Part shown: positions 51,681 through 60,317 of the stretch, in pieces
How the letters are laid out: each line of letters begins with the position of its first letter
Numbering within the stretch: the first letter of the stretch is position 1
Assembly: GCF_002975205.1 (NCBI RefSeq)
Contig: NZ_PCOC01000001.1
Location: 1,674,001-1,738,000, forward strand
Source of the DNA: Ochrobactrum vermis
GTDB lineage: Bacteria; Pseudomonadota; Alphaproteobacteria; Rhizobiales; Rhizobiaceae
Direction of reading: 5' to 3'
DNA: 64,000 nt
The notes under the pieces: model-generated
Database searches by the model: none
Told to the model about the DNA's origin: nothing
Seen by the model: the letters and a program-made list of their open reading frames with translations, nothing else
Position numbers and translations under genes: made by a program

Positions 51681-52744
51681 TTCACGGTTTCCGCAAGATT
51701 CTTCGGCCATTCGGCATTGGGATCAAGCTTGACGTAGGCCATGCCCGGCAATCCCGTTTTCACTTGCTGGATATATTTTTGAAGCAGTTCCTGCGGAATC
51801 TTCGCCTTGACCCGGAACATCAGCTTCTGGCGTTCTTCCTCCGTTTCAACAGTCTTCGGCGTAAACTGGGCCACATCAGCCACAAAGCTGATCTTCGCAG
51901 GAATGACATATTGCGGCGCAGCATCAAGTACGATCCGGGCGTCCGCACCCATGGCCACCCGCCCGGCCTGTGCCGTCGGCAGGAAGAAGGCCATGTAAAC
52001 GTCGCTGACATCTACGAGATTGAGCACCCGCCCACCTGCGGAAAGCACTTCGCCCGGTTGGGCAACACGATACTGAACGCGTCCCGGCTTGGGCGCCCTC
52101 AAGGTGGCGTCATTGATATCTGCTTCTATGCTTGCGATTGCCGCCTTGGCGGCTTCGACTGATGCTTCGGCATCCACGACCTGCGCCTTGGCGGCGCCTA
52201 TGGCTGCCTCCGTGGCTGCAAGCTGTGCCTTGGCTGCACTGACAGCCGCTTCCGCCCCCTGCGCCGTTGCGCGGTCATCGTCCAGAACCTGTTGCGAAAC
52301 GGTGCGCGATTGCGTCAACTGCTGGGATCGGGCCAGGCGACGCTGAGCAGCATCCAGTTGCGCTTCGCGCTGTGCCACAGTCGCGTCTGCAGCCGTGTGC
52401 TCGGCTTCCCGCTGCGTGACAAGGCTACGTGCGGTCTCGATACCGATCTCCGCCCGGCGCAATTGCGCTTCTGCCTGTTTACGCTGGCTTTCCAGCTGAT
52501 CCGTATCCATACGCGCAAGGATGTCATTTTCCTGCACGAAATCGCCCTCATCCGCGAGAATTTCGCGAATGCGCCCCGGACTCTTCGTCGAAATGTCGAT
52601 TTCAACCGCCTCTATACGCCCATTGCCTTTGGCAATACCGTCCGGCAATCCATCGCCGTTCAGCGTATTCCAGGCATAATATCCGCCTGCGGCAAGGACG
52701 ATAATCGCTCCAGCCAGTATCCATTGTTTACGGTTGAAAGCCAT
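51677..52744 (-). CDS. HlyD-family membrane fusion protein (YhiI-like)
   Basis: The 355-residue adaptor has one N-terminal helix (residues 8-25), a split biotinyl-lipoyl domain ([32 protein letters not shown] in pieces, 48-80 and the returning half near 215-235), and a long Ala/Gln-rich coiled-coil hairpin (about 80-210). A beta-barrel follows to the end. It links the inner-membrane exporter to an outer-membrane channel. First gene of the three-gene operon. A possible FNR site lies 240 bp upstream. Confidence 0.92.
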   Translation of the reverse strand: MAFNRKQWILAGAIIVLAAGGYYAWNTLNGDGLPDGIAKGNGRIEAVEIDISTKSPGRIREILADEGDFVQENDILARMDTDQLESQRKQAEAQLRRAEIGIETARSLVTQREAEHTAADATVAQREAQLDAAQRRLARSQQLTQSRTVSQQVLDDDRATAQGAEAAVSAAKAQLAATEAAIGAAKAQVVDAEASVEAAKAAIASIEADINDATLRAPKPGRVQYRVAQPGEVLSAGGRVLNLVDVSDVYMAFFLPTAQAGRVAMGADARIVLDAAPQYVIPAKISFVADVAQFTPKTVETEEERQKLMFRVKAKIPQELLQKYIQQVKTGLPGMAYVKLDPNAEWPKNLAETVK

Positions 52745-52984
52745 AATGAAACACCCTCATTGCCATCATCGTCACAACGCCGTCTTCAAACGAAGCACCG
52801 GCAAGCGGTCGCTGCCTGCAAGGGTTTTGATTGTCCCCACCGCCCGCCTCCAGCGTCTGCCAGAACCTTCTCGGGAATGATATGGAACTACCTTTTCATT
52901 TAGCAACCGGTGAATTGGGGGAAGCGATCCAGAATCGCAAACTCCAGGTTAGATCTGCTCTAATCGCGGTCAACGTTGCCCGCC

Positions 52985-52998
52985 TTGATTAGAATCAA
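52985..52998. promoter_or_regulatory. FNR box (exact consensus)
   Basis: TTGATTAGAATCAA fits TTGAT-N4-ATCAA exactly and is extended by C/G to CTTGATTAGAATCAAG. Centred at 52991.5, it would place a class II start at about 53033 on the + strand, four bases before the first helix of the RNA candidate. It also lies about 240 bp upstream of the yhiI-like gene on the minus strand. Confidence 0.75.
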
Positions 52999-53032
52999 GA
53001 ACTGCTAAATTGTTCCCATTCTTATGGAAATT

Positions 53033-53231
53033 GGACGCGGGTGCTGATTTGATGAAACAGAGGGGAGCAACGCCGACAGCACCCGCTGGCTGTCGACAGA
53101 CGACGTTACGGAAAGATCGCGCTCATGCGCTCGACAGATTGATTTAGCCGGGGTGCCATTCGAGTAGGGCCTCGGCACCCCGGGTCACCGGCTCTGGTGG
53201 AAACCGGCAACGATGGTTGGTTAGCACCCGC
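53033..53231 (+). ncRNA. Candidate FNR-controlled structured RNA
   Basis: The helices are long and mostly perfect. The outer stem GCGGGTGCTGA (53037-53047) pairs with TTAGCACCCGC (53221-53231), 11 bp with one G-U. The same 5' arm can instead pair with CAGCACCCGC (53077-53086), 10 bp perfect, so two folds exclude each other. CTGTCGA (53090-53096) pairs with TCGACAG (53131-53137) around a GCGC/GCGC hairpin. CCGGGGTGCC (53148-53157) pairs with GGCACCCCGG (53174-53183), 10 bp perfect. A 31-codon frame (53052-53147) lies inside but lacks a ribosome site. No U-tract terminator was found. The + strand is inferred from the FNR box spacing; I do not recognise a known RNA family. Confidence 0.5.
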
Positions 53232-53245
53232 TCAAACGAAGCTCT

Positions 53246-53259
53246 TTGATTTCAATCAA
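53246..53259. promoter_or_regulatory. FNR box (exact consensus), second copy
   Basis: TTGATTTCAATCAA fits TTGAT-N4-ATCAA exactly, extended to TTTGATTTCAATCAAA. It lies 26 bp beyond the stop of the GHL10 gene and 15 bp beyond the RNA candidate. On the minus strand it could drive transcription through the RNA region toward the yhiI-like operon. Confidence 0.7.
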
Positions 53260-53285
53260 ACAAGTAGCAATTCAGCAGTCCATCA

Positions 53286-54494
53286 TCAATTTTTGCCGTC
53301 GGCTTTCTGCGGCCTGCATTTGCCCCATGTCTTCTTCAGATAATTCGACACACCTTTGACCTTCGGGTCGGAAAGGAAGCCCTGGCGAAAGAGAATGCTC
53401 CCTTTCACCTCTGGCAAAGATTCGTTGAGTTCAAGCTGGCGTTTAATTTCGGTCATGCCCTCACCCGCCTGCCAGCCGGGTTCAAGTGTGGTTCCAGAAC
53501 CGGCTCGATACAGTGCCAAGCCGATATAGAGATCGGTCTTCGTCCCGCGAACCGTCTCGGCCCACCATTTGGCGATCGTTCCGTAAGCCACATCCTTGCG
53601 GCCAAAGGACCAGTAAATCTGCGGCGCAATATAATCTATCATGCCTTCTTTCACCCAGCGCCGGGTGTCGGCAAAATCTCCGTCATAGTTAGTTTTTCCG
53701 GCGCGGGTTTCAGAACCGCGCGGATCGTCTGCTGCGTTGCGCCATACACCGCTCGGACTGATACCGAAGCGAACAGTTGGCTTGATGGATTTTATCCTGT
53801 CCGAAATCTCCCGCACCAGCGTGTGAGTATTGTAGCGACGCCATTCATACTTGCTCGAAAAGCGCGTGCCAAACCGTGCATATGATTTGTCGTCATCAAG
53901 TTTCGACGATGCTGTTTCGTAGTAGAAATAGTCATCGAACTGGATGCCATCGACATCGTATTTCTGCACGACCTCTGCCGTCACATTCGTTATCCATTCG
54001 CGGACAGTCGGAATGCCGGGATCAAGGACATAACGATCTGCCGAGACACCGACCCAATCTGGATGAGACTTATAAACACTGACTGGAGATTCCTTCGACG
54101 AGTTCCGCAATTCCTTGCGGGTCGATGGCTTTGTGTCCATCGAGACACGATAAGGATTAAGCCATGCATGCAGTTCTATGCCGCGCTTATGTGCTTCCTG
54201 AATCGCGAATTTCAACGGATCAAAGCCTGGATCTTTGCCGAGGGTTCCAGTCAAATAGGATGACCATGGCAAATAGGAGGATTGGTAAAATGCATCACCG
54301 GTTGGCGAAACCTGAAAGATGACGGCATTGATACCATGCTCGGACGCCTCATCGAAAAGCCTGACCAATTCCTGTTTCTGGCGCTTGATACGTTCGGCAT
54401 CGTCCTCAATACGGGACGAACTGCGCGACGGCCAGTCGAGATTAAGAACTGTCGCTATCCAGCTGGCATGAAATGCGTCGCAGTCGAGGGGCAT
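53286..54494 (-). CDS. GHL10/DUF187-type family 10-like glycoside hydrolase
   Basis: The 402-residue protein has the TIM-barrel blocks of this family: SWIATVLNLDWPS (about residues 11-23), AVIFQVSPTGDAFYQSSYLPWS (about 62-83), IELHAWLNPYRV (about 113-124), YVLDPGIPTVREWI, DGIQFDDYFY (about 190), RFGISPSGVWRN and DYIAPQIYWSFGR (about 295). It would cleave a polysaccharide, peptidoglycan-like or envelope glycan. Relatives are usually secreted, but no signal peptide is present; the frame is closed by a stop six codons before the only upstream candidate (TTG at 54527). The ATG at 54494 is used here. It is divergent from the universal stress gene. Confidence 0.8.
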   Translation of the reverse strand: MPLDCDAFHASWIATVLNLDWPSRSSSRIEDDAERIKRQKQELVRLFDEASEHGINAVIFQVSPTGDAFYQSSYLPWSSYLTGTLGKDPGFDPLKFAIQEAHKRGIELHAWLNPYRVSMDTKPSTRKELRNSSKESPVSVYKSHPDWVGVSADRYVLDPGIPTVREWITNVTAEVVQKYDVDGIQFDDYFYYETASSKLDDDKSYARFGTRFSSKYEWRRYNTHTLVREISDRIKSIKPTVRFGISPSGVWRNAADDPRGSETRAGKTNYDGDFADTRRWVKEGMIDYIAPQIYWSFGRKDVAYGTIAKWWAETVRGTKTDLYIGLALYRAGSGTTLEPGWQAGEGMTEIKRQLELNESLPEVKGSILFRQGFLSDPKVKGVSNYLKKTWGKCRPQKADGKN

Positions 54495-54589
54495 GAAATC
54501 GTTCCATCTAAACAACTTGGAAGACAAGGGGTTTGATATGGCTCTTTAACGCATTAGCTTAAAGATGGAAAAGCAACAGCGAGGGCAGC

Positions 54590-55033
54590 ATGTATAAGAA
54601 TATTCTCGTAACGACCGATGGGTCAGAGTTTGCAGAGCGCGGGCTCATACACGCATTTGAGCTGGCGCATACAGTCGGCGCGAAGGTAACGGTCGTAACT
54701 GTCACCGCTCCATATTCCGTTTCCGGGCTTCCGGGTGGCTGGACCGACAGTCCTGCTTTCATTGAACGCTTTGAGCAGGAATGGAATGAATATGCCGACA
54801 AATCCCTCGCCCGCGCTCGTGAACTGGCGGCTGAAACGGAAGTCGAAGTTCATACGCTGCATGAGGTTGCCCAGCATCCGGCGACTTCCATCATCGAAAC
54901 GGCCAAGGAACTGCGCAACGATCTTATCGTCATGGCTTCCCATGGTCGTCGCGGCCTGAAAGGCATGCTTCTCGGCAGCCAGACCTATGAAGTCCTGACC
55001 CGCAGCAACACACCGGTTCTGGTGGTAAAGTAA
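54590..55033 (+). CDS. Universal stress protein (UspA family)
   Basis: The 147-residue protein has YKNILVTTDGSEFAERGL at the start and the ATP-binding motif G-2x-G-9x-G-(S/T) in SHGRRGLKGMLLGSQTYEVL (about residues 117-136), ending TPVLVVK. It belongs to the ATP-binding Usp class that marks growth arrest and, in many bacteria, low oxygen. Its start lies 95 bp from the divergent GHL10 start. Confidence 0.92.
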   Translation: MYKNILVTTDGSEFAERGLIHAFELAHTVGAKVTVVTVTAPYSVSGLPGGWTDSPAFIERFEQEWNEYADKSLARARELAAETEVEVHTLHEVAQHPATSIIETAKELRNDLIVMASHGRRGLKGMLLGSQTYEVLTRSNTPVLVVK

Positions 55034-55041
55034 AACAGCAA

Positions 55042-55077
55042 CGAAGAAGGTCGGAAATATCGGGCCTTCTTCGCTTT
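55042..55077 (+). terminator. Terminator of the universal stress gene
   Basis: CGAAGAAGG (55042-55050) and CCTTCTTCG (55065-55073) form a 9-bp stem followed by CTTTC. It lies between convergent genes. Confidence 0.7.
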
Positions 55078-55511
55078 CAACCAGTCTGGTGACCCGTCGC
55101 GCTTTCAATATCAATACGGAAAAAGACCGGCTCAAGTTTGCGTTCGTGCCCGTCCTTCGCAATCGTCTTTATGTAAGCTGGTTCCCACCAAGTCGGCTCC
55201 GAGGCCATCAGCCCGACAATCGCACTTTTCTCGTCCTCACGTTCGATTTCCCGATAATGGCCGTTCAATACAACTGTGCGCCAGCTCGTTCGGGATTCGA
55301 TGTGATCGAAAAGGATACAAACTGCATCGTTTTTGCGTAGCGCCTCGGTCTTCTGACCATCCGTTGTAAAAGAATAGAGCGAACCACCACTGAACCGGAA
55401 ACTAAGCGGCACGATAAACGGACGGTTGTCGAGCACATAAGCCAACCGTCCCAGATGGGTGTGCTGTATCATGTCCCGGATATCGTACTCCGACATTTCC
55501 TTAATCATCAT
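55077..55511 (-). CDS. PNPOx-fold flavin-binding family protein (NimA-like)
   Basis: The 144-residue protein matches the pyridoxamine-5'-phosphate-oxidase-like split barrel of the NimA/HugZ-type small proteins: [20 protein letters not shown] (about residues 19-38), [18 protein letters not shown] (about 45-62), [27 protein letters not shown] (about 64-90) and a terminal [16 protein letters not shown]. It would bind a flavin or other cofactor and act as a reductase or sensor. GGAGGC precedes the ATG pair. An FNR-like box lies 58 bp upstream. Confidence 0.85.
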   Translation of the reverse strand: MMIKEMSEYDIRDMIQHTHLGRLAYVLDNRPFIVPLSFRFSGGSLYSFTTDGQKTEALRKNDAVCILFDHIESRTSWRTVVLNGHYREIEREDEKSAIVGLMASEPTWWEPAYIKTIAKDGHERKLEPVFFRIDIESATGHQTG

Positions 55512-55568
55512 GGCCGCCTCCGCAGTTGCTTGTTTATCGACAAACTAACATAGGGCAGCGTTGCAGCT

Positions 55569-55582
55569 TTGACCGTAATCAA
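55569..55582 (-). promoter_or_regulatory. FNR-like box upstream of the PNPOx gene
   Basis: TTGACCGTAATCAA has one departure from TTGAT-N4-ATCAA. It lies 58-71 bp before the start codon; TATGTT (55552-55547 on the minus strand) could be the -10. Spacing to that -10 is a little shorter than the class II norm. Confidence 0.55.
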
Positions 55583-55604
55583 ATCGCAGGATGAGATGTT
55601 CTTC

Positions 55605-56531
55605 TCAGACGAACAGGCGCCCTTCCGCGATCTTGACCGCAGTGCCTCCGATCCGCGCTCCTGTGAGCTGCTGCCTGGCAATATCCAGTTCAAGACGAAT
55701 CCGCGAAGGTCGCCCCATCTCCATACCCTGCTCGATCCACCACTGCGAACTGCCGTCAACAGGCTTGTCGTTCTTCTGAATCATGCCTGCAAAGGCTGCA
55801 GCGGCCGAGCCCGTAGCCGGATCTTCATAGACATTGGCACCCGTTACAAACATGCGTGCATGGAAATTGCTGTCGAACAGAATTGTTTCGCGGCAATAGA
55901 CATAGATTGGCAAAGGTCGGCCATCGACGTGCGGCAGGCTTTCGTTCACATAGACCGGATCAATGGACACTTTTGCCGCGGCAATCAGATTGTGAACCGG
56001 CACAAGAAGATAAGGCGTGCCCGCACTCCAGACGGCCGGCACGTGATTCTCAAATCCGATCTCATGCGTACCGAGGCCGATCGCGGCAGCGGCCTCCTCC
56101 TTCTCGACCTTGACATCAACTCGCTCCGGCAAGCGAGGCAGATCGAACTCGGCAAAAGCGCTGTTCTCGCCAAGTATGACACCGCAGCGAACAATGCCCA
56201 CCTTCTCTTCCAAGGCCACCAGCCTGTCTGTCTCATTGCCCGTTTTGCGACGGCGGGCCAGCGACACAGCGGCCCCTACTGTTGGATGCCCGGCAAAGGG
56301 AAGTTCGTAATCAGGCGTGAAGATACGCACCGCTGCTTCATGCGCGGGATTGCTCGCCGGAAAAATGAAGACCGTTTCAGAAAGATTGAACTCGCGTGCG
56401 ATGGCCTGCATACGCGTATCGTTCAAACCTTCGCTATCATGGACGACAGCCAGCGGATTTCCAGCCAGAGCCTTGTCGGCGAAAACGTCGAAAACCTCGT
56501 AGAATCTGCCGGAAACAGCGGCGTCATTCAT
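55605..56531 (-). CDS. PhzF-family isomerase/epimerase-like protein
   Basis: The 308-residue protein shows FYEVFDVFADKALAGNPLAVV (about residues 10-30), NLSETVFIFPA with the family Glu (about 50-60), ELPFAGHPTVGAAVSLA (about 77-93) and ANVYEDPATGSAAAAFAGMI (about 232-251). These are the two symmetric active-site regions of the diaminopimelate-epimerase fold PhzF family. The reaction of this member is unknown; PhzF itself isomerises a phenazine precursor. It stands alone. Confidence 0.9.
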   Translation of the reverse strand: MNDAAVSGRFYEVFDVFADKALAGNPLAVVHDSEGLNDTRMQAIAREFNLSETVFIFPASNPAHEAAVRIFTPDYELPFAGHPTVGAAVSLARRRKTGNETDRLVALEEKVGIVRCGVILGENSAFAEFDLPRLPERVDVKVEKEEAAAAIGLGTHEIGFENHVPAVWSAGTPYLLVPVHNLIAAAKVSIDPVYVNESLPHVDGRPLPIYVYCRETILFDSNFHARMFVTGANVYEDPATGSAAAAFAGMIQKNDKPVDGSSQWWIEQGMEMGRPSRIRLELDIARQQLTGARIGGTAVKIAEGRLFV

Positions 56532-56659
56532 CCCTTATCTCCCCACACATGCTTATAAAACCGACTGCAGAACGGATTTCACTCCAACGCTTCGTGCTTC
56601 GCATTATTTGCGAGCATAGCCAATTTCACGTCGCTGTCATCTGCAAGTCTGACTAAGCT

Positions 56660-57373
56660 TTAGAGATTGTTGAAATGCCAGTCGGCAAATGCTCGCACAT
56701 ATGACGGCGTGGCGTTTCCCATAGCGCCGGCGGCGTTCACTGGTATGATCTCTGACAATTCAGGCTCCGCCTCCGCAGACAGGTGTTGTTCAATCTGCGA
56801 TACCAGCTCCGTCGATGGCACATCAAAATAATAGCGGCGGAAAAGCGCGACGCTGCGGTTGCCAGTCACCAGGTTGATCTGCCGTTCCGCACGCGCGTCG
56901 TGAAGATCCAGACCCGTTTCCTCCTGGACCTCGCGGCGCCGATTGGCGTCGTAATCGACATATCCGTGGACGATGTCATTATCATCGACTGAGCCTGCCG
57001 GAAAATAGACCCTTCCCGCTCCTGCATTTTGTACGCTCATACGCCCTGCAATCAAATGTCCTTCACTCGAGACAATCACACCAACACCGAAAATATGCCA
57101 CGGACGTTCTTGTGATTCATCGTGTCGCCAGTGCATCAGCGTCGCAAAACTGGTGCGCTTAAAGCCGGCCCGAAATACGCCGCCCGTCAATGCAGCTTGT
57201 GGCGCCAGATAGAACTCACCATCAAACAGCGTTGGATTCGCGGCGCGCTCGCGCGCCCAATTCAAAGCAATCGCTTCGCTGTTTTGCTCAGTATATGGCA
57301 GAGGACCGGGCAGTACCCGCACATCAGCACTATCAATAACGTGGACGGTATTTTCCCTGACGTGTTGCATCAT
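56660..57373 (-). CDS. Nudix hydrolase
   Basis: The 237-residue protein has a Nudix domain in its C-terminal half, with REVQEETGL (about residues 146-154) fitting the REUXEEXGU core. The preceding part of the box lacks the usual G-x5-E spacing (GSVDDNDIVHGY), so the motif is divergent. The first 80 residues are family-specific. It hydrolyses a nucleoside diphosphate linked to another group; the substrate is unknown. Its ATG directly follows the stop of the phosphatase-like gene, so the two are one operon. Confidence 0.82.
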   Translation of the reverse strand: MMQHVRENTVHVIDSADVRVLPGPLPYTEQNSEAIALNWARERAANPTLFDGEFYLAPQAALTGGVFRAGFKRTSFATLMHWRHDESQERPWHIFGVGVIVSSEGHLIAGRMSVQNAGAGRVYFPAGSVDDNDIVHGYVDYDANRRREVQEETGLDLHDARAERQINLVTGNRSVALFRRYYFDVPSTELVSQIEQHLSAEAEPELSEIIPVNAAGAMGNATPSYVRAFADWHFNNL

Positions 57374-58483
57374 TCAAACCATATTCAGTGTCACGGCAAC
57401 CGGACAATGATCGCTTGCTTTTGGGCGATCCCATCCGGTTCGAGGATAACGGTCGAGCTGCTGATCGGGCGGAAAGATCGTGCGCCAGGGCTGACCACGC
57501 CGGATGATGTTCGGAACCGCCTTCTCATTTTTCTTCGCGAATGAGGGTGAGGCCATAATGTAGTCGAGCTGGCACAGATGGCGCTCCTGTGGCCCACGTG
57601 TGTGATAAAGCGTCCAACGGTCCATGACGGGACGGCGCTCAACCAGATTGACCGCAAACCCATCACCGAGAAGCACGTCGAGTGCGCTTTCGTCTTCAAC
57701 CATGGGCGTAAACTGATAACCATTCCATTCGTCACCGCCGATGATGATCCGCTCACGGTAGTCATTGAAATCACCACAGATCAGCCAGCGGCGATTCGGA
57801 GCGTTGGCTGCTCCGAACTTTTCCTCGATGATGCGGCGTATGGCGCGTGCCTCGGCCCGGCGCACCGGCAAAGATGCAGTTCGTCCATCAAAACCGTTAC
57901 GAGCGCCTGTCATCGATTTCAGATGTGTCACGAAGAGCGATACGGGCTTTCCAGCAATCCGAATATCCAAATTCAGGCAATCCCGCTTGAAAATGCGGTC
58001 ATGAGGTTCAAGCCCGAGTTCCCCTAGGACGGGCTCATAAAGGCCAAAATCATTATAGGTTACATAGGCGTAGCTTGTGACTTCGTCGACCTCGATGGGC
58101 TGTCCGTCCCGTGTCGTGTCACGCATCATAACGGCGACATCAATGCCACGGCTATCATTACCGTCTATGAGATATTTATGCCGGAAGCCATGGCCTATCA
58201 TCTTGAAAAGATAGCCGTACTCAAAGGCGTTCAGGGCAGCCAGATTATCCACTTCCTGCAGGCACAGAATATCCGCCCTCGTTTCGGCGATCGCGAGCGC
58301 TGTCATCTGCCGCGTATCATCCGCATGCGCAACTGCACGAGCCTGTTCGAGAAGGCGATACTGCGCCTCATCGCTGATTTCGAACAATTGCAAAGCGCGA
58401 TCCTGATGCAATTCATTGCGAAAGCCGGAAAAATCGAACCGGCGCATCAGATTTTCGACATTGAAGGTAGCTATAGTAAACAT
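57374..58483 (-). CDS. Endonuclease/exonuclease/phosphatase-fold protein
   Basis: The 369-residue protein has the metal-dependent EEP motifs in order: IATFNVENL (residues 4-12), ILCLQEVDNL (about 71-80) with the metal Glu, SRGIDVAVMMRD (about 110-121), LFVTHLKSM, WLICGDFNDY (about 235-244), LDYIMASPS and ASDHCPVAV (about 356-364) with the catalytic Asp-His. It cleaves a phosphoester in nucleic acid or a small molecule. No signal peptide. Co-transcribed with the Nudix gene. It is divergent from the BA14K gene, and an inverted repeat ATGGG/CCCAT (58571-58585) lies between. Confidence 0.9.
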   Translation of the reverse strand: MFTIATFNVENLMRRFDFSGFRNELHQDRALQLFEISDEAQYRLLEQARAVAHADDTRQMTALAIAETRADILCLQEVDNLAALNAFEYGYLFKMIGHGFRHKYLIDGNDSRGIDVAVMMRDTTRDGQPIEVDEVTSYAYVTYNDFGLYEPVLGELGLEPHDRIFKRDCLNLDIRIAGKPVSLFVTHLKSMTGARNGFDGRTASLPVRRAEARAIRRIIEEKFGAANAPNRRWLICGDFNDYRERIIIGGDEWNGYQFTPMVEDESALDVLLGDGFAVNLVERRPVMDRWTLYHTRGPQERHLCQLDYIMASPSFAKKNEKAVPNIIRRGQPWRTIFPPDQQLDRYPRTGWDRPKASDHCPVAVTLNMV

Positions 58484-58603
58484 GTCTTCGCAATCTCTCT
58501 GCTTGCCGGGCGATTGGCAAGAGGATGAATTTCGAAACTAATAAATTTCTGCTGAAGCCGTGACTTGGGCATGGGATATACCCATATATCGGGAGAATAG
58601 AGA

Positions 58604-59041
58604 TTGAAGCGAGCCGAGACGATGGGAACCATCCTGCGCCTGACGATACTGACCGGACTGTTCGTTGCGGGCATTGCAAGCGCTGGTTCAGCCGTCGAAT
58701 TACGCAACAGCCAATATTTGCCCTCGCTGAAGCCGAGTGGTCCGTTGATTATTGGCGGTCAGGCAGGCGCCAATCGCACAGACCCGAGCGCCCGCAATTG
58801 CTACGGTTCAACGCAATGCCGGGAAAGTGGAACTTATGTCACCGAGCATGGCGTATTGAACTACAAGAACGGTGACGCTTTGCAATATCGGCGCACGATG
58901 CAGCCACCAACCGCGGGCGCGCGACCGACCAGCAACCATATTCAGTGGTGCTCGAACCGCTATCGCAGCTACCGGACATCCGACAACACGTACCAGCCAT
59001 TGGCTGGACCGAGATCAGGTTGCAATTCGCCATTCCAGTAA
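58604..59041 (+). CDS. BA14K-family protein
   Basis: The 145-residue protein has a signal peptide (ILRLTILTGLFVAGIASAGSA) and ends in the BA14K block WCSNRYRSYRTSDNTYQPLAG followed by SGCNSPF (about residues 114-144), with the paired Cys and the RYRSY core. BA14K is an immunoreactive Brucella surface/periplasmic protein with lectin-like activity. Either the TTG at 58604 (GGGAG 8 bp before) or the ATG at 58622 is the start. A shared terminator follows. Confidence 0.83.
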   Translation: MKRAETMGTILRLTILTGLFVAGIASAGSAVELRNSQYLPSLKPSGPLIIGGQAGANRTDPSARNCYGSTQCRESGTYVTEHGVLNYKNGDALQYRRTMQPPTAGARPTSNHIQWCSNRYRSYRTSDNTYQPLAGPRSGCNSPFQ

Positions 59042-59043
59042 GA

Positions 59044-59072
59044 AAAAGCCCGGAGCAATGCCCCGGGCTTTT
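59044..59072. terminator. Bidirectional terminator
   Basis: AAAAGCCCGG (59044-59053) and CCGGGCTTTT (59063-59072) form a 10-bp stem between the convergent BA14K and aminotransferase genes. Confidence 0.88.
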
Positions 59073-59084
59073 CGTTTGTGCTGA

Positions 59085-60317
59085 TCACGCTGCAGCGGAT
59101 TTCGTATGAGCCCGTATCAAACGACCAAGTCGTTTGATACCTTCATCGATCATCTCGTCATTGGCACATGAATAGCTGAGGCGCAAAGTATTGGCACCGC
59201 TACCATCGGCAAAGAATGCCCGGCCCGGAACGAACGCGACTTTCTCACTGTCGATGGACGCTGCGAGGAGTGCCGCGCCGTCCATACCTTCCGGTAGTGT
59301 AACCCAGATGAACATACCGCCTTCAGGCTTCGTCCATCTGGTGGTTTCCGGCATATAATTCGCCAGTGCCTCAAGCATCTTGTCGCGACGGTGTCTATAA
59401 ACACTGTGCAGCTTCGCCACCTGAACATCAAACCCACCGCTCGCAACGCGTTGAATAACGATTTGATTGATGGTGGATGAATGAAGGTCAGCAGCCTGCT
59501 TCATCAAAACAAGCTTGCGAATAACCGGCTTCGACGCAACCACATAGCCAACGCGCAAACCCGGAGCCAGTGTCTTGGAGAAAGAACCGCAATAGATGGT
59601 ACGGGTTTTCTCAATGTCACCGCCGTTGCGGGCAATGTCGAGCGCCAGGATCGGCGACACCGCGTCACCATTGTAGCGAAGATACTGATAGGCCGCATCT
59701 TCGATCACAGGAATGTCGAGTTCATCCGCCTGCGCGAGCAGTTTTTCACGACCGGCAAGATCAACAGTTTCACCTGTCGGATTGCTGAAATCAGCGGAAA
59801 GATAAGCAAACTTGACCTGACCGCCAGTTTTCTTGGCGGCCTCGGCGTAGGATTCCGGCGTACGATTGCCGTTGATCGCCAGCATATCGTAATTGGGTTC
59901 GTAAGCGTTGAAAGCCTGCAGCGCACCGAGATAGGTCGGAGCGGTCACGAGTGCCGTATCGGCAGGCGACAGAAACAACTTGCCCAGATAATCGAGTGCC
60001 TGTTGCGAACCCGATGTAATGAACACATTGTCTTCCGTGCAGGGAATACCGATCTTGGCAAGTTCTCCGACCAGCCAAGTACGCAACGGCTTGTAGCCTT
60101 CCGAAACGGAATATTGCAGCGCTGCATTGGCTTCAGGGCCGGTAAGAATATCCTTATAGGCCGCCTGGAATTCATCGTGCGGAAAAAGCGCCGGGTCAGG
60201 AATTCCGCCCGCAAACGAAATGATATCGGGACGTTCCAGAAGCTTCAACAGTTCGCGGATTTCTGATGCGCGCATACGTTTCGAGCGCGTTGCAAATACA
60301 TTTTCCCAGTCCAACAC
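59085..60317 (-). CDS. PLP-dependent aminotransferase (2-aminoadipate/aromatic type)
   Basis: The 410-residue fold-type I aminotransferase has ISFAGGIPDPALFP (about residues 33-46), ITSGSQQALDYLGKLF (about 100-115), DFSNPTGE (about 177), VIEDAAYQYLRY (about 210) and the PLP lysine in GSFSKTLAPGLRVGY (about 244-258). The closest known patterns are LysN/ARO8-like and valine-pyruvate-type enzymes; the amino donor is open. The GTG at 60317 is chosen because GAGGAG lies 7 bp before it. Its neighbour ilvC is compatible with a branched-chain role but gives no proof. Confidence 0.88.
   Translation of the reverse strand: MLDWENVFATRSKRMRASEIRELLKLLERPDIISFAGGIPDPALFPHDEFQAAYKDILTGPEANAALQYSVSEGYKPLRTWLVGELAKIGIPCTEDNVFITSGSQQALDYLGKLFLSPADTALVTAPTYLGALQAFNAYEPNYDMLAINGNRTPESYAEAAKKTGGQVKFAYLSADFSNPTGETVDLAGREKLLAQADELDIPVIEDAAYQYLRYNGDAVSPILALDIARNGGDIEKTRTIYCGSFSKTLAPGLRVGYVVASKPVIRKLVLMKQAADLHSSTINQIVIQRVASGGFDVQVAKLHSVYRHRRDKMLEALANYMPETTRWTKPEGGMFIWVTLPEGMDGAALLAASIDSEKVAFVPGRAFFADGSGANTLRLSYSCANDEMIDEGIKRLGRLIRAHTKSAAA

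Noticed and set aside
52292..52903. 203-residue plus-strand frame over the HlyD gene start
   Set aside because: Antisense to a clear HlyD-family protein, with no motif or ribosome site.
53037..53231. tmRNA, 6S RNA, RNase P RNA, SAH or cobalamin riboswitch as identity of the structured RNA
   Set aside because: None of the conserved cores I know for these families is present; only the helices support an RNA.
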